Assembly: GCA_016795325.1 (NCBI GenBank)
Contig: JAEUHY010000053.1
Span: 293,301-357,300, forward strand
From: Planctomycetota bacterium
GTDB lineage: Bacteria > Planctomycetota > UBA1135 > GCA-002686595
Direction: 5' to 3'
DNA: 64,000 bases
Shown: one piece after another, positions 8,104-16,692 of the stretch
Layout of the letters: every line of letters starts with the position of its first letter
How positions within the stretch are numbered: the first letter of the stretch is position 1
Program-made: the position numbers and the translations under genes
The notes under the pieces: model-generated
The model's input: only the letters and a program-made list of their open reading frames with translations
Database searches by the model: none
Told to the model about the DNA's origin: nothing

Positions 8104-9948
8104 GTGAGCGCCGAGTGCGGACCCCGATCGACGGCCAGCGCCTCGGCGCCTGCGCGGCCGAACTATGCGCGCCGGCGCGTCTGGGTGCTCGGCGCGGTGC
8201 ACGCCGCGATCCTGGCGCACGTCCTGCACTGGCTGTGGAGCGGCTCGACGCTCTCGCCGCTCGAGCCGTCGGAGGCCACCGACCTCGCCGAACACGGACG
8301 CATCAACGCGGGCGCGGTGTTCTTCGCGCTGGCGATCGGGGTCACCGCGCTGTTCGGCCGCTGGTTCTGCGGCTGGGCCTGCCACCTCGTCGCTCTGCAG
8401 GATGGCGCCCGCTGGCTGCTCCTGCGCGCCGGCGTGCGGCCCCGGGCGATCCAACTCGGCGTTCTCGGCCTCGTGCCGCTCGTCGCCTGCGTCTACATGT
8501 TCCTGGGGCCCTGGCTCTATCGGCTCTGGCAGGGCCAGAGCGTTCCGACCCACCTCGCGCTCTACACCGAGGAATTCTGGGTGACGTTCCCCGGCGCGAC
8601 GATGGCCGTGGTCACCTTCCTCGTCACCGGCGCCGGGATGGTGTACTTCCTCGGCTCGAAGGGCTTTTGCACGTACGCCTGTCCGTACGGCGCGATCTTC
8701 GGCGTCGTCGATCAGCTCGCGCCGCAGCGCATCCGCGTCACCGATGCGTGCCAGCAGTGCGGCAAGTGCACCGTGGCCTGCTCCTCGAACGTGCGCGTGC
8801 ACCAGGAGGTGCGCGACTTCGGCGCGGTGATCGACCCGGGTTGCATGAAGTGCCTGGACTGCGTCAGCGCGTGCCCGAACGACGCGCTCTACGTCGGCTT
8901 CGGTGCGCCCGCGCTGTGGACCGCCCGGCGCGCCCCGGCGCCGGCCAAGAGTTCACGCTCGGATTCGGACGCGGCGCGCTGGCTGTTGAGCGCTGTGTTC
9001 GTCTTCGGGTTGTTCACCGTGCTGTTCTCACACAAGCAGCTGTTCAGCTTCTCCGAACACGGCGGTTTCGCCGCGGCAATCGCCGCCGCCTCGCTGGCGG
9101 TGGCCTGGATCTTCCGCGGCAAGTCCACGCGCAGCGGGGGGCCGGCGCTCGCCGAAGAAGCGTTGGTCGGCGGCAGCTACCTCGTCGCGCTGCACGTGCT
9201 CCGCGGCTACCGGCCGCTGGCCGGGTTCGACGCGTGGCTCGCGGAGCGCGCTCCATGGAGTTCCGCGCTCGAGCTCGGCGAGGGAATCCCGCTGCTGCTC
9301 GCGCTCGGACTGGCCGGGCTCGTCGCGTACGGCGTGCTGTTGCTGGCGCGTCTGGCGTTGCGTTCGGAGGTCGCGCTGCAGGCGCACGTCCTGCGCGCTT
9401 CAGGCCGCGTGACGCGCTCGGGTTACGTGTTCGCCGCGAGCATGGTGGCCGTGCTCGCCGTGACAGCTCACGCGGGTTACTCGCGCGGAGCGCAACGCGC
9501 GGCCGCCGAGCAGGCGAGCGTGGAGCGTGCGCGCACGCAGGCTGCGCTCGCAGCCGCGCTGGAGCGCGGGCAGGCTGCGTTCGAGCAGGGCGATCTGCCG
9601 AGCGCGCGCGCGGCCTTCGAGGAAGCGCTCGCGCTCGATCCGAACTCGCAGGCGGCGCGGCGGCGGCTCGCGGGCGTCTACTTCGGGCTGGGCCTGACGG
9701 CGGAGAGCGAAGCGGCGGTCGAGGCGCTGCTCGCGGCCGTTCCGGGCGACCTCGACGGCTTGTTCCTCCGAGGACTGCTCGCGATCCGGCGCGGTGATGA
9801 GGCAGCTGCCGAGCGCGACTGGCGCGCCGTTGTCGAGCTCGACCCCGGGCACCCCGCCGCGCGCGAGGCGCTCGCCGCCCTGTGCGAGCAGCGCGGGGAC
9901 GCAGCTGGCGCGGCCCGGGAGCGCTCGCGGGCGCGCCGCGACGGATGA
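8104..9948 (+). CDS. Polyferredoxin-like membrane protein (NapH/CcoG type) with C-terminal TPRs
   Basis: A 614-aa integral membrane iron-sulfur protein. Several transmembrane helices surround CGWACHLVALQD and GFCTYACPYGAIFG. Two ferredoxin-type 4Fe-4S motifs follow: CQQCGKCTVACSS and CMKCLDCVSACPNDAL. More helices come next, then a TPR segment (residues about 475-610: FEQGDLPSARAAFEEALALD, LDGLFLRGLLAIRRGDEAAA). NapH/NosR/CcoG relatives move electrons from quinol to periplasmic reductases or assemble metal centres; the TPR tail is an addition to that core. The start is GTG 8104, just downstream of the divergent kinase gene. No reductase partner is adjacent, so the electron acceptor is unknown. 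Confidence 0.85.
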   Translation: MSAECGPRSTASASAPARPNYARRRVWVLGAVHAAILAHVLHWLWSGSTLSPLEPSEATDLAEHGRINAGAVFFALAIGVTALFGRWFCGWACHLVALQDGARWLLLRAGVRPRAIQLGVLGLVPLVACVYMFLGPWLYRLWQGQSVPTHLALYTEEFWVTFPGATMAVVTFLVTGAGMVYFLGSKGFCTYACPYGAIFGVVDQLAPQRIRVTDACQQCGKCTVACSSNVRVHQEVRDFGAVIDPGCMKCLDCVSACPNDALYVGFGAPALWTARRAPAPAKSSRSDSDAARWLLSAVFVFGLFTVLFSHKQLFSFSEHGGFAAAIAAASLAVAWIFRGKSTRSGGPALAEEALVGGSYLVALHVLRGYRPLAGFDAWLAERAPWSSALELGEGIPLLLALGLAGLVAYGVLLLARLALRSEVALQAHVLRASGRVTRSGYVFAASMVAVLAVTAHAGYSRGAQRAAAEQASVERARTQAALAAALERGQAAFEQGDLPSARAAFEEALALDPNSQAARRRLAGVYFGLGLTAESEAAVEALLAAVPGDLDGLFLRGLLAIRRGDEAAAERDWRAVVELDPGHPAAREALAALCEQRGDAAGAARERSRARRDG

Positions 9949-10346
9949 GGCGGAACATCCGCTGCGCGTGCCCCGTCTCAGTATCCTTGGAGCCGCAAGC
10001 TTCGGCGCGTTGACGCACGTCGTACACGTCGCCGTTGGTGCGTGGCTCTCGCTCGTCGTCCGCGGCGGATACGCTCGCCGCGCCGAGCGCATCCTTTCCG
10101 TCTGCGCGGGTGGCGAACCCGGTCCTGCGACCGACCCGCTGCCGCCGCAGGCGGATAGGATTAGAAAACGCAACTTTCGAACTGAGGCGTCCTAAGCCCG
10201 CGCGAGCGGGCCTTGTGCTTCGTCACCCGGGGGGCGACGAGGCGGAAGCGGGCGTCTCTACGGTTCGGGCGCCGCCAAGCCCCGGACCTCGCCATCGGCC
10301 GTGTCTTTTTCTGCTCCCCATCCATCCACCGAGGTTGTCCATCCCC
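9949..10346. other. 398-bp intergenic region between polyferredoxin and secreted-protein genes
   Basis: No convincing gene. It contains a relatively AT-rich patch at about 10155-10185 (tagaaaacgcaactttcg), which could hold promoter elements for the downstream secreted-protein gene, and the GNRA-loop hairpin at 10196-10211. A short open frame with a hydrophobic stretch overlaps the end of the polyferredoxin gene but has no recognisable family features. Confidence 0.5.
10196..10211 (+). terminator. Hairpin with GCGA loop (possible terminator or leader hairpin)
   Basis: Perfect 6-bp stem GCCCGC / GCGGGC closed by a GCGA (GNRA) tetraloop, followed by CTTGTGCTT rather than a clean T-run. It lies 248 bp after the polyferredoxin stop and 135 bp before the next start, so it could end the former transcript or sit in the 5' leader of the latter. 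Confidence 0.35.
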
Positions 10347-12566
10347 ATGAGTTGGTCTCTTGCCAAGTCTGCCCTCGCCGCCTGCGCCCTCGCCGGCGTC
10401 ACGTTGGCCGGTTCCGAGTCCGAGCGCGCGGTGCGCGGCTACGTGCTCGCCGGTGAACTGCTGCTGTTCCCGACCGCCGACCAGAACCTTCCGGCCGGTT
10501 GGTCGGTCCTGCCGCAAGGCGTCCAGAGCGAAAACTCGACCGTGCTCGGCATGTCCGGGCTCTCGGAACTCACGGCCTCGGAAGGCCAGTTGGTGTCGCT
10601 GAACTCCAAGCCGATGCCGACCGGTCAGACGCAGCTCGTCCTCACCAACGGCGAGCGCACTGTCGAGCTGGGCGAACTGTCGCTCGCGACGGTCGACGGC
10701 AAGTGGATGCTCCTCTCGACGGGCGTCATGGCCGGTCGCCCGGTCTTCGAAGTCGTCACCGAGTCGCAGAGCTTCACGCTGCGGAACGACGAGTTCATCC
10801 TGGCCGGCGAGCTCGTGCTGAGCGACGCCGCGCGCGCCGAGCTGGGCATCGCGAGCACCGAAGCGCGCCAGTCGCTCGGCGCCGTCACGTTCCTGGGTTC
10901 GGCGATGTTCGACGCCGCCCAGCCCGTCAAGGCCGCGGCCGCGGCCGCTGCTGCGTCGATCGGACCTGACGTCATCGTCAGCACGATCGGCAGCACGTTC
11001 GGCGAATACGGCGCGGTCAGCGGCGTCGGCGCCTATGCGGTCACGACCGTTTCGTGCAACGTCGGCGACGCGATCGCGATCTGGATCGACGCGGGCGCGC
11101 AGCCCAACCGCCACCCGGTGATCGGCACGCAGCTCTACCGCTACAAGACGGTCAACGGGGCGACGCGCTTCGAGCAGATCGGCATGAGCTGGCTCAAGCA
11201 CGGCTTCTGCGCCGCGGACGCGCCGAACTGCGTCGCCATCAACCCCAACGGGATTCCGTCGCCGGCCTACGCGCCGAACGGCAGCTGTGACTGGCTCGGC
11301 CTGTTCGCCACCGACACCTACAGCGACGGCCTCAATGCGTCGCAACCCGGGTGCGGCCCGCGCTCGGAAATCCAGCCGTGGACGGGCGCATATCCGTTCC
11401 CGTACATCCTCGGCGCCGGCGCGAGCGGCCCCGCGACGTACAAGCGCCTGCAGGTCAAGAACACCGACCTCGACCCGGCGCTCAACGCCGGTGCGCAGTA
11501 CTGGGGTGAGGTGGTCTACATCTGCACCGACGAAGCGCCCGCGCAGCGCTACAACAACTACTCGGTCCGTCAGACCACGGTCGGCGCGCTCGCCGGCGGC
11601 CAGTACAACCTCAGCTTCACCGGCTCGACGATCCCGCTGATCTCGGCCGTGCAACGCTGGGCCCAGATCGACGCCGGCGTCGCGATCAGCTTCGTCGACG
11701 TGCCCAACGACGGCCGCCTGTACCTGGCCCGCAAGGTCACGAACCTCGGCGGCGGCCAGCACCACTACGAGTACGCGCTGTTCAACATGAACAGCGACCG
11801 CGGCGCCCAGGCGATCTCGATCCCGCTGCCCTCCGGGGCGACGGCGACGGACGTCGGCTTCACGGACGTCGACTACCACTCCGGTGAGCCGTACGCGACC
11901 ACCGACTGGTCGTCGGCCGTGGTCCTGGGCAACAGCATCAGCTGGTCGACCCAGACCCACGCCACGAACGTCAACGCCAACGCGCTGCGTTGGAGCACGA
12001 CGTACAACTACCGCTTCCGTTCCAACGCCGCCCCGACCACGGGCGACGTGACCGTGACGCTGTTCAAGCCCGGCACGCCGACGACGGTGACCTTCACCGG
12101 CGTCGAAGTCCCCGGCTCCAGCTGCGGCATCATCGGGGCCTACTGCACGAGCTCGATCACCTCGAACTTCTGCATCCCGTCGATGGGTGGTTCGGGTACG
12201 CCGAGCGCCTCGGCCGCCAGCGGCTTCACGCTGAGCTGCACGCAGGTCGAAGGCAACAAGCAGGGCCTCTTCTACTACGGCCTCAACCAGTCGGCCACGT
12301 CGTGGGCCGTCGGCAGCTCGAGCATCAAGTGCGTGGCCAATCCCACGCAGCGTCTGCCTGCCCTGAACTCGGGCGGCGCCGCTGGCTCCTGCGCGGGCGT
12401 GCTCTCGATCGACTGGAACGCGTGGCGTGCGTCGAGCACCGCCTCGGCGGTTGGCAGCCCCTTCGCGGCGGGACAGACGTTCCATGCTCAGGCGTGGTTC
12501 CGCGATCCGCCGGCCCCGAAGGCGACCAACCTCTCGAACGGTTTCTCGTTCACGCTTTGCCCCTGA
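10347..12566 (+). CDS. Large secreted protein with shared Cys-containing C-terminal domain
   Basis: A 739-aa exported protein. The start at 10347 gives a signal peptide (MSWSLAKSALAACALAGVTLA). The N-terminal ~200 residues contain two related strand motifs (YVLAGELLLFP and FILAGELVLSDA). A central ~450-residue part (from GPDVIVSTIGSTFGEYGAVS to about VTFTGVEVPG) is nearly identical to the next gene's product. The C-terminal ~140 residues (YCTSSITSNFC onward, with KCVANP, SGGAAGSCAG, AQAWFRDP, NLSNGFSFTLCP) are the domain shared with seven other proteins in this window. I do not recognise the core fold. It is probably a cell-surface protein. The 3' end of this gene is tandemly duplicated downstream. 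Confidence 0.85.
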   Translation: MSWSLAKSALAACALAGVTLAGSESERAVRGYVLAGELLLFPTADQNLPAGWSVLPQGVQSENSTVLGMSGLSELTASEGQLVSLNSKPMPTGQTQLVLTNGERTVELGELSLATVDGKWMLLSTGVMAGRPVFEVVTESQSFTLRNDEFILAGELVLSDAARAELGIASTEARQSLGAVTFLGSAMFDAAQPVKAAAAAAAASIGPDVIVSTIGSTFGEYGAVSGVGAYAVTTVSCNVGDAIAIWIDAGAQPNRHPVIGTQLYRYKTVNGATRFEQIGMSWLKHGFCAADAPNCVAINPNGIPSPAYAPNGSCDWLGLFATDTYSDGLNASQPGCGPRSEIQPWTGAYPFPYILGAGASGPATYKRLQVKNTDLDPALNAGAQYWGEVVYICTDEAPAQRYNNYSVRQTTVGALAGGQYNLSFTGSTIPLISAVQRWAQIDAGVAISFVDVPNDGRLYLARKVTNLGGGQHHYEYALFNMNSDRGAQAISIPLPSGATATDVGFTDVDYHSGEPYATTDWSSAVVLGNSISWSTQTHATNVNANALRWSTTYNYRFRSNAAPTTGDVTVTLFKPGTPTTVTFTGVEVPGSSCGIIGAYCTSSITSNFCIPSMGGSGTPSASAASGFTLSCTQVEGNKQGLFYYGLNQSATSWAVGSSSIKCVANPTQRLPALNSGGAAGSCAGVLSIDWNAWRASSTASAVGSPFAAGQTFHAQAWFRDPPAPKATNLSNGFSFTLCP

Positions 12567-12625
12567 TCGCTGCAGAGCGGAGCGCGTAACTCTGCGAGCG
12601 CGCTGAAGCGCGCTCGGGATCCTCT

Positions 12626-12651
12626 GTCCGGCTGCCCAAAGGCAGCCGGAC
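12626..12651 (+). terminator. Terminator-like hairpin, copy 1
   Basis: Perfect 11-bp stem GTCCGGCTGCC / GGCAGCCGGAC with a 4-nt CAAA loop, followed by TTCGTTT. It lies 60 bp after the stop of the secreted-protein gene, preceded by a second hairpin (GAGCGCGCTGAAGCGCGCTC). The T-run is weak, so intrinsic termination is plausible but not certain. Confidence 0.6.
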
Positions 12652-12817
12652 TTCGTTTGCGGCGGTAGCCGCAACCGACCGAGGCTTACCTCCGCGATCC
12701 GCCGGCCCCGAAGGCGACCAACCTCTCGAACGGTTTCTCGTTCACGCCTTGCCCCTGAAAACTGCAGAGCGGAACGCGTAACTCTGCGAGCGCGCTGAAG
12801 CGCGCTCGGGATCCTCT

Positions 12818-12843
12818 GTCCGGCTGCCCAAGGGCAGCCGGAC
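12818..12843 (+). terminator. Terminator-like hairpin, copy 2
   Basis: The same 11-bp stem as 12626-12651, exactly 192 bp later in the second repeat unit. The loop is CAAG instead of CAAA and the stem is unchanged, although neighbouring bases differ. That fits selection on, or recent origin of, the hairpin. Confidence 0.55.
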
Positions 12844-12990
12844 TTCGTTTGCGTCAGTAGCCGCAACCGACCGAGGCTTACCTCCGCGATCCGCCGGCTC
12901 CGAAGGCGACCAACCTCTCGAAACAGTTTCTCGTTCACACTTTGCCCCTGAAAGCGGCAGAGCGAATTCGAGTAACTCTGCGAGCGCACA

Positions 12991-13362
12991 GTGGTGTGCG
13001 CTGCGAGAGTCGCTGTGCGGCGCAGCGACCGAGGCCGCACATCGATCGGCCGCCGCGCCATTCGCTTTCGAGCGTTGGTTGCGCGCCTGGTGTCGGCGAG
13101 CCTCACGAGTCGCGAGCGCGGCGTCGCTGCGTGCGGTGCGAAGCGCAGCAGGTTCGGAAGATCTTGCGATCTTCAGGCAAAGAAATCGGACGCTCGGCCA
13201 GCGTCCGCGCCCCATGGCCGGGGCGGCCTGAGGTATCTTTAACCTCGCTCACACTCGCGGGTTCAGGAACCGCGTGCGCCCGGCGTACCCGACTGCCGTG
13301 CGTGCGTGGGACCCGCATCAGGGTCTCCACACTCCGGTTCACCGCCGGAGCACTGACACATC
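12991..13362. other. Gene-free leader region upstream of the thrombospondin-type-3 secreted protein
   Basis: About 370 bp with no gene. It contains small palindromes: GAAGATCTTGCGATCTTC near 13157, and GGACGCT-CGGCC-AGCGTCC at 13188-13206 (perfect 7-bp stem). A more AT-rich box, GAGGTATCTTTAACCTC, lies near 13230 and is itself an imperfect inverted repeat. One of these may be a promoter or operator for the gene at 13363; none matches a named element that I recognise. Confidence 0.4.
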
Positions 13363-16362
13363 ATGAAAAGAGTCCTCGCCCCGTCGGCCCTGGCGCTTTG
13401 TGCGCTCGGCGCCGTTTCTCACGCGCAGCAGGCCGAGCTCACGCAGCGCGGCTACGTGCTGAGCGGCGAATTGTTGCTCTTCCCCGCTGCTGACCAGGCC
13501 ATGCCGGCCGGTTGGTCGGTCAAGTTCGAAGGAGCGGAGCGCGCGGGCGCTTCCGTCGTCCAACTGCGCGGCGTCGGCGAGATCACGGACCGCGGCGGCG
13601 CGGTCGTCGCGGCGCACTCGCAGCCCATGGCGACCGGTGACTTCGGGCTCGTCGTGAGTGGACCCAAGGGTGTGGCGCTGACCGCTGGCGATCTGTCGCT
13701 GGCGTACATCGACGAGCGCTGGGTGATCACCGCCGGCGGTGAACTCGCGGGCCGTCCGCTGTTCGAACTCGCCGACGCGTCCGCGATGCTCGGTCAGCGC
13801 GCCGCTGGCGAGTTCACGCTCGCCGGTGAACTGCGCCTCTCGGAAGCCGTCGCGGCGGAACTCGGACTCTCGAGCGGCGCCATCGTCGGCTCGCTCACGG
13901 TCGTGGCCTCGCCGATGTTCGACCCGGCGCGCACGATCCAAGCCGCGGCCGCCCCGGCCGCTCCCTTCGCCGTCGGGCCTGACGTGATCGTCAGCACGAT
14001 CGGCAGCACCTTCGGCGAGTACGGCGCGGTCAGCGGTGTCGGCGCCTACGCCGTCACGACGGTGTCGTGCAACGTCGGCGACGCGATCGCGATCTGGATC
14101 GACGCGGGCGCCCAGAGCAACCAGCACCCGGTCATCGGCACGCAGCTCTATCGCTACAAGACGGTCAACGGGGCGACGCGCTTCGAGCAGATCGGCATGA
14201 GCTGGCTCAAGCACGGCTTCTGCGCCGCGGACGCGCCCCAATGCACGAGCATCAACCCCAACGGCATTCCGAGCCCGACCTACGTGGGCCAGTCCAGCTG
14301 CGACTGGCTCGGCCTGTTCGCCACCGACACGTATAGCGACGGCCTCAACGCCTCGCAGCCTGGTTGCGGCCCGCGTTCGGAGATCCAGCCGTGGACCGGC
14401 GTGTACCCGTTCCCGTACATCCTCGGCGCCGGCGCCAGCGGCAACGCGATCTACAAGCGCCTGCAGGTCAAGAACACCGACCTCGACCCGGCGCTCAACG
14501 CCGGTGCCCAGTACTGGGGTGAGGTGGTCTACATCTGCACCGACGAAGCGCCCGCGCAGCGCTACAACAACTACTCGGTCCGTCAGACCACGGTCGGCGC
14601 GCTCTCCGGCGGCCAGTACAACCTCAGCTTCACCGGCTCGACGATCCCGCTGATCTCGGCCGTGCAGCGCTGGGCCCAGATCGACGCCGGCGTCGCGATC
14701 AGCTTCGTCGACGTGCCCAACGACGGTCGCCTGTACCTGGCCCGCAAGGTCACGAACGTCGGCGGCGGTCAGTTCCACTACGAATACGCGCTGTTCAACA
14801 TGAACAGCGACCGCGGCGCGCAGGCGATCTCGATTCCGCTCGGCGCAGGCGCCGTGGCGACGGACGTCGAGTTCAAGGACGTCGACTACCACTCCGGCGA
14901 GCCCTACGCGCTCACGGACTGGACGGTCACGAACCTCGCCGGCACGAGCATCTCGTGGGCGAGCCAGACGCACGCTCAGAACGTGAACGCCAACGCTCTG
15001 CGTTGGAGCACGACCTACAACTACCGCTTCCGCACCACGACGGCGCCGGCCGCGGGCAACGTGACGGTCACGCTGTTCAAGCCCGGTTCGCCGACCACGG
15101 TGACCTTCACCGGCGTCGATGTCCCCGGCGGTTCGACCTGCCCGGATTCGGACGGCGACGGTGTGAACGACTGCGTCGACGGCTGCCCGAACGACCCGGC
15201 GAAGATCGCGCCCGGCCAGTGCGGCTGCGGCGTGGCGGACAGCGACGCGGACGGCGACGGCGTCGCGAACTGCAACGACGGCTGCCCGAACGACCCGGCC
15301 AAGACGGCGCCGGGCGTGTGCGGCTGCGGTGTGGCTGACACCGACTCGGACGGCGACGGCACGGCGAACTGCAACGACGGCTGCCCGAACGATCCGGCCA
15401 AGGTTGCTCCGGGTGCGTGCGGTTGCGGTGTGTCCGACGTCGACTCCGACGGCGATGGCCGCGCGAACTGCATCGACAACTGCCCGAACTTCCCGAACTT
15501 CGCCCAGGCGGATGCTGACGGCGACGGAGTCGGCAATGCGTGCGACAACTGCACGCAGGACGCCAACCCGAACCAGTCGGATTCGGACAGCGACTCGATC
15601 GGCGATGCCTGCGACAACTGCCCCAGCGCGTCGAACTCGACGCAGTTGGACAGCGACGGCGACGGCGCAGGCGACGCCTGCGACGGTTGCCCGAGCGACC
15701 CGGCGAAGCTCGTCCCCGGTCAGTGCGGTTGCGGTCAACTCGAGACCGACACCGACAACGACGGCGTCGCGAACTGCGTCGACAACTGTGACGCGGTCGC
15801 CAACCCCGGCCAGCAGGACTGCGATCTCGACAACGTCGGTGACGCCTGCGAACTGCTCGCCGGAACGCAGTGGGACACGAACCAGAACGGCACGCCCGAC
15901 CAGTGCGAGGCTTGCCCGGGTGTCATCACCTACTGCACGTCCGGTACGTCCATGAACGGTTGCGTCCCCGTGCTCAGCGCGACGGGCGTTCCGAGCGTGG
16001 CCGCGACCTCGGGCTTCGTGCTCAGCGCCACGGGCCTCGACGGACAGCGCGCGGCGCTGTTCTTCTACAGCCCGAGCGGTCCCAAGAACCCGGCCTCGAT
16101 CTGGTCGCCGGGCCACACGAGCTACCTGTGCGTCAAGGCGCCGACGCAGCGCATGTTCTCGCAGGTCACCGGCGGCACGCTCGGCGCGTGCGACGGCGCG
16201 ATCAGCCAGGACGTGATGGCGTTCTTCGCCGCGCGCCCGGGTGCGCTCGGCCAGCCGATCCAGGCCGGCCAGGTGTTCAACGCGCAGGTCTGGTACCGCG
16301 ATCCCGCGGCGCCGGGCACCACGGGCCTCTCGGGCGGCATCCAGTTCCGCCTCTGCCCCTGA
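13363..16362 (+). CDS. Secreted paralogue with thrombospondin type-3 calcium repeats and shared C-terminal domain
   Basis: A 999-aa exported protein with signal peptide MKRVLAPSALALCALGAVSHAQ. Residues about 20-590 parallel the preceding gene's product; the segment from GPDVIVSTIGSTFGEYGAVS through LRWSTTYNYRFR is almost identical. Between this core and the C-terminal domain lies a ~240-residue array of thrombospondin type-3-like repeats (DSDGDGVNDC, NDPAKIAPGQCGCG, DADGDGVGNACDNC) that the paralogue lacks. These Asp-rich loops bind Ca2+ in known relatives and form an extended stalk. The final ~143 residues (YCTSGTSMNGC to GIQFRLCP) are the shared domain. A strong terminator follows at 16414. 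Likely extracellular or surface-attached; partner or ligand unknown. Confidence 0.9.
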   Translation: MKRVLAPSALALCALGAVSHAQQAELTQRGYVLSGELLLFPAADQAMPAGWSVKFEGAERAGASVVQLRGVGEITDRGGAVVAAHSQPMATGDFGLVVSGPKGVALTAGDLSLAYIDERWVITAGGELAGRPLFELADASAMLGQRAAGEFTLAGELRLSEAVAAELGLSSGAIVGSLTVVASPMFDPARTIQAAAAPAAPFAVGPDVIVSTIGSTFGEYGAVSGVGAYAVTTVSCNVGDAIAIWIDAGAQSNQHPVIGTQLYRYKTVNGATRFEQIGMSWLKHGFCAADAPQCTSINPNGIPSPTYVGQSSCDWLGLFATDTYSDGLNASQPGCGPRSEIQPWTGVYPFPYILGAGASGNAIYKRLQVKNTDLDPALNAGAQYWGEVVYICTDEAPAQRYNNYSVRQTTVGALSGGQYNLSFTGSTIPLISAVQRWAQIDAGVAISFVDVPNDGRLYLARKVTNVGGGQFHYEYALFNMNSDRGAQAISIPLGAGAVATDVEFKDVDYHSGEPYALTDWTVTNLAGTSISWASQTHAQNVNANALRWSTTYNYRFRTTTAPAAGNVTVTLFKPGSPTTVTFTGVDVPGGSTCPDSDGDGVNDCVDGCPNDPAKIAPGQCGCGVADSDADGDGVANCNDGCPNDPAKTAPGVCGCGVADTDSDGDGTANCNDGCPNDPAKVAPGACGCGVSDVDSDGDGRANCIDNCPNFPNFAQADADGDGVGNACDNCTQDANPNQSDSDSDSIGDACDNCPSASNSTQLDSDGDGAGDACDGCPSDPAKLVPGQCGCGQLETDTDNDGVANCVDNCDAVANPGQQDCDLDNVGDACELLAGTQWDTNQNGTPDQCEACPGVITYCTSGTSMNGCVPVLSATGVPSVAATSGFVLSATGLDGQRAALFFYSPSGPKNPASIWSPGHTSYLCVKAPTQRMFSQVTGGTLGACDGAISQDVMAFFAARPGALGQPIQAGQVFNAQVWYRDPAAPGTTGLSGGIQFRLCP

Positions 16363-16692
16363 TCCTCGGTAGCGCGCGCCCGAGCTCTCCGCTCGGGTGA
16401 GGCGCGAATTCACGAGCGGCGCCGATCGAGCCTCGATCGGCGCCGCTCCTTTTTTTGGGGTGGGGCTGCGCCCCGGATCGAGTTGCGGCTGCGGTGCGTC
16501 GCGGCGCCGCGCGCTCTGCGACGACCTTCAGCGCGCGAGTGGCGCTGCGAGCCCACTCTCGTGTGTGCGACGGACGCACGGCGACGCACGGGCCGTGGCT
16601 CGAGCGCGAAGCTCGGGCACGACGTCTGGCGCCGAGCTGCGGGCATGAGCTTCGCGCACGACGCGCCCTCGCGCGCGCCGCCTGCGCTCAGC
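16363..16692. other. 330-bp region between convergent genes
   Basis: It separates the + strand secreted protein from the - strand molybdopterin oxidoreductase. Apart from the strong terminator at 16414-16456 I see no gene or recognisable signal. The rest is very GC-rich and open in several frames only because stop codons are rare at this composition. Confidence 0.5.
16414..16456 (+). terminator. Strong intrinsic terminator
   Basis: A 17-bp inverted repeat (left arm 16414-16430 starting GAGCGGCGCC, right arm 16432-16448 ending GGCGCCGCTC) is followed almost directly by seven T residues (16450-16456). It terminates the + strand transcript of the preceding secreted protein. There is no matching A-run on the other side, so it is directional. 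Confidence 0.9.

Larger units (their letters stand above)
12500..12990. repeat. 192-bp tandem duplication of a gene 3' end (2 full units plus degraded third)
   Basis: Units begin at 12500, 12692 and 12884, spaced exactly 192 bp (CCGCGATCCGCCGG... each time). Unit 1 covers the last 22 codons plus stop of the upstream secreted-protein gene and ~125 bp of downstream sequence. Unit 2 differs from it at eight positions by my count and would still encode the same end, with one Leu-to-Pro change. Unit 3 carries a frameshifting base change in the coding part (GAAACAGTT) and loses similarity after about 12990. Each full unit has the same two hairpins. This is a local duplication, not a mobile element: I see no ends or target duplication. 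Confidence 0.9.

Noticed and set aside
9794..10195. Small + strand open frame with a hydrophobic segment (LSILGAASFGALTHVVHVAV)
   Set aside because: It overlaps the polyferredoxin gene by more than 150 bp, has no suitable start of its own beyond the overlap, and shows no family pattern.
12626..12843. Repeat units as a CRISPR-like or mobile-element array
   Set aside because: Unit length is 192 bp, units are directly adjacent without spacers, and the sequence derives from the upstream gene's own 3' end; no terminal repeats or target duplications are present.
13339..16413. Very long open frame on the opposite strand of the secreted-protein gene (and similar ones opposite most genes)
   Set aside because: Antisense frames stay open because of the high GC content; their products are Arg/Val/Asp/Ala-rich repeats mirroring the real gene and have no domain motifs.
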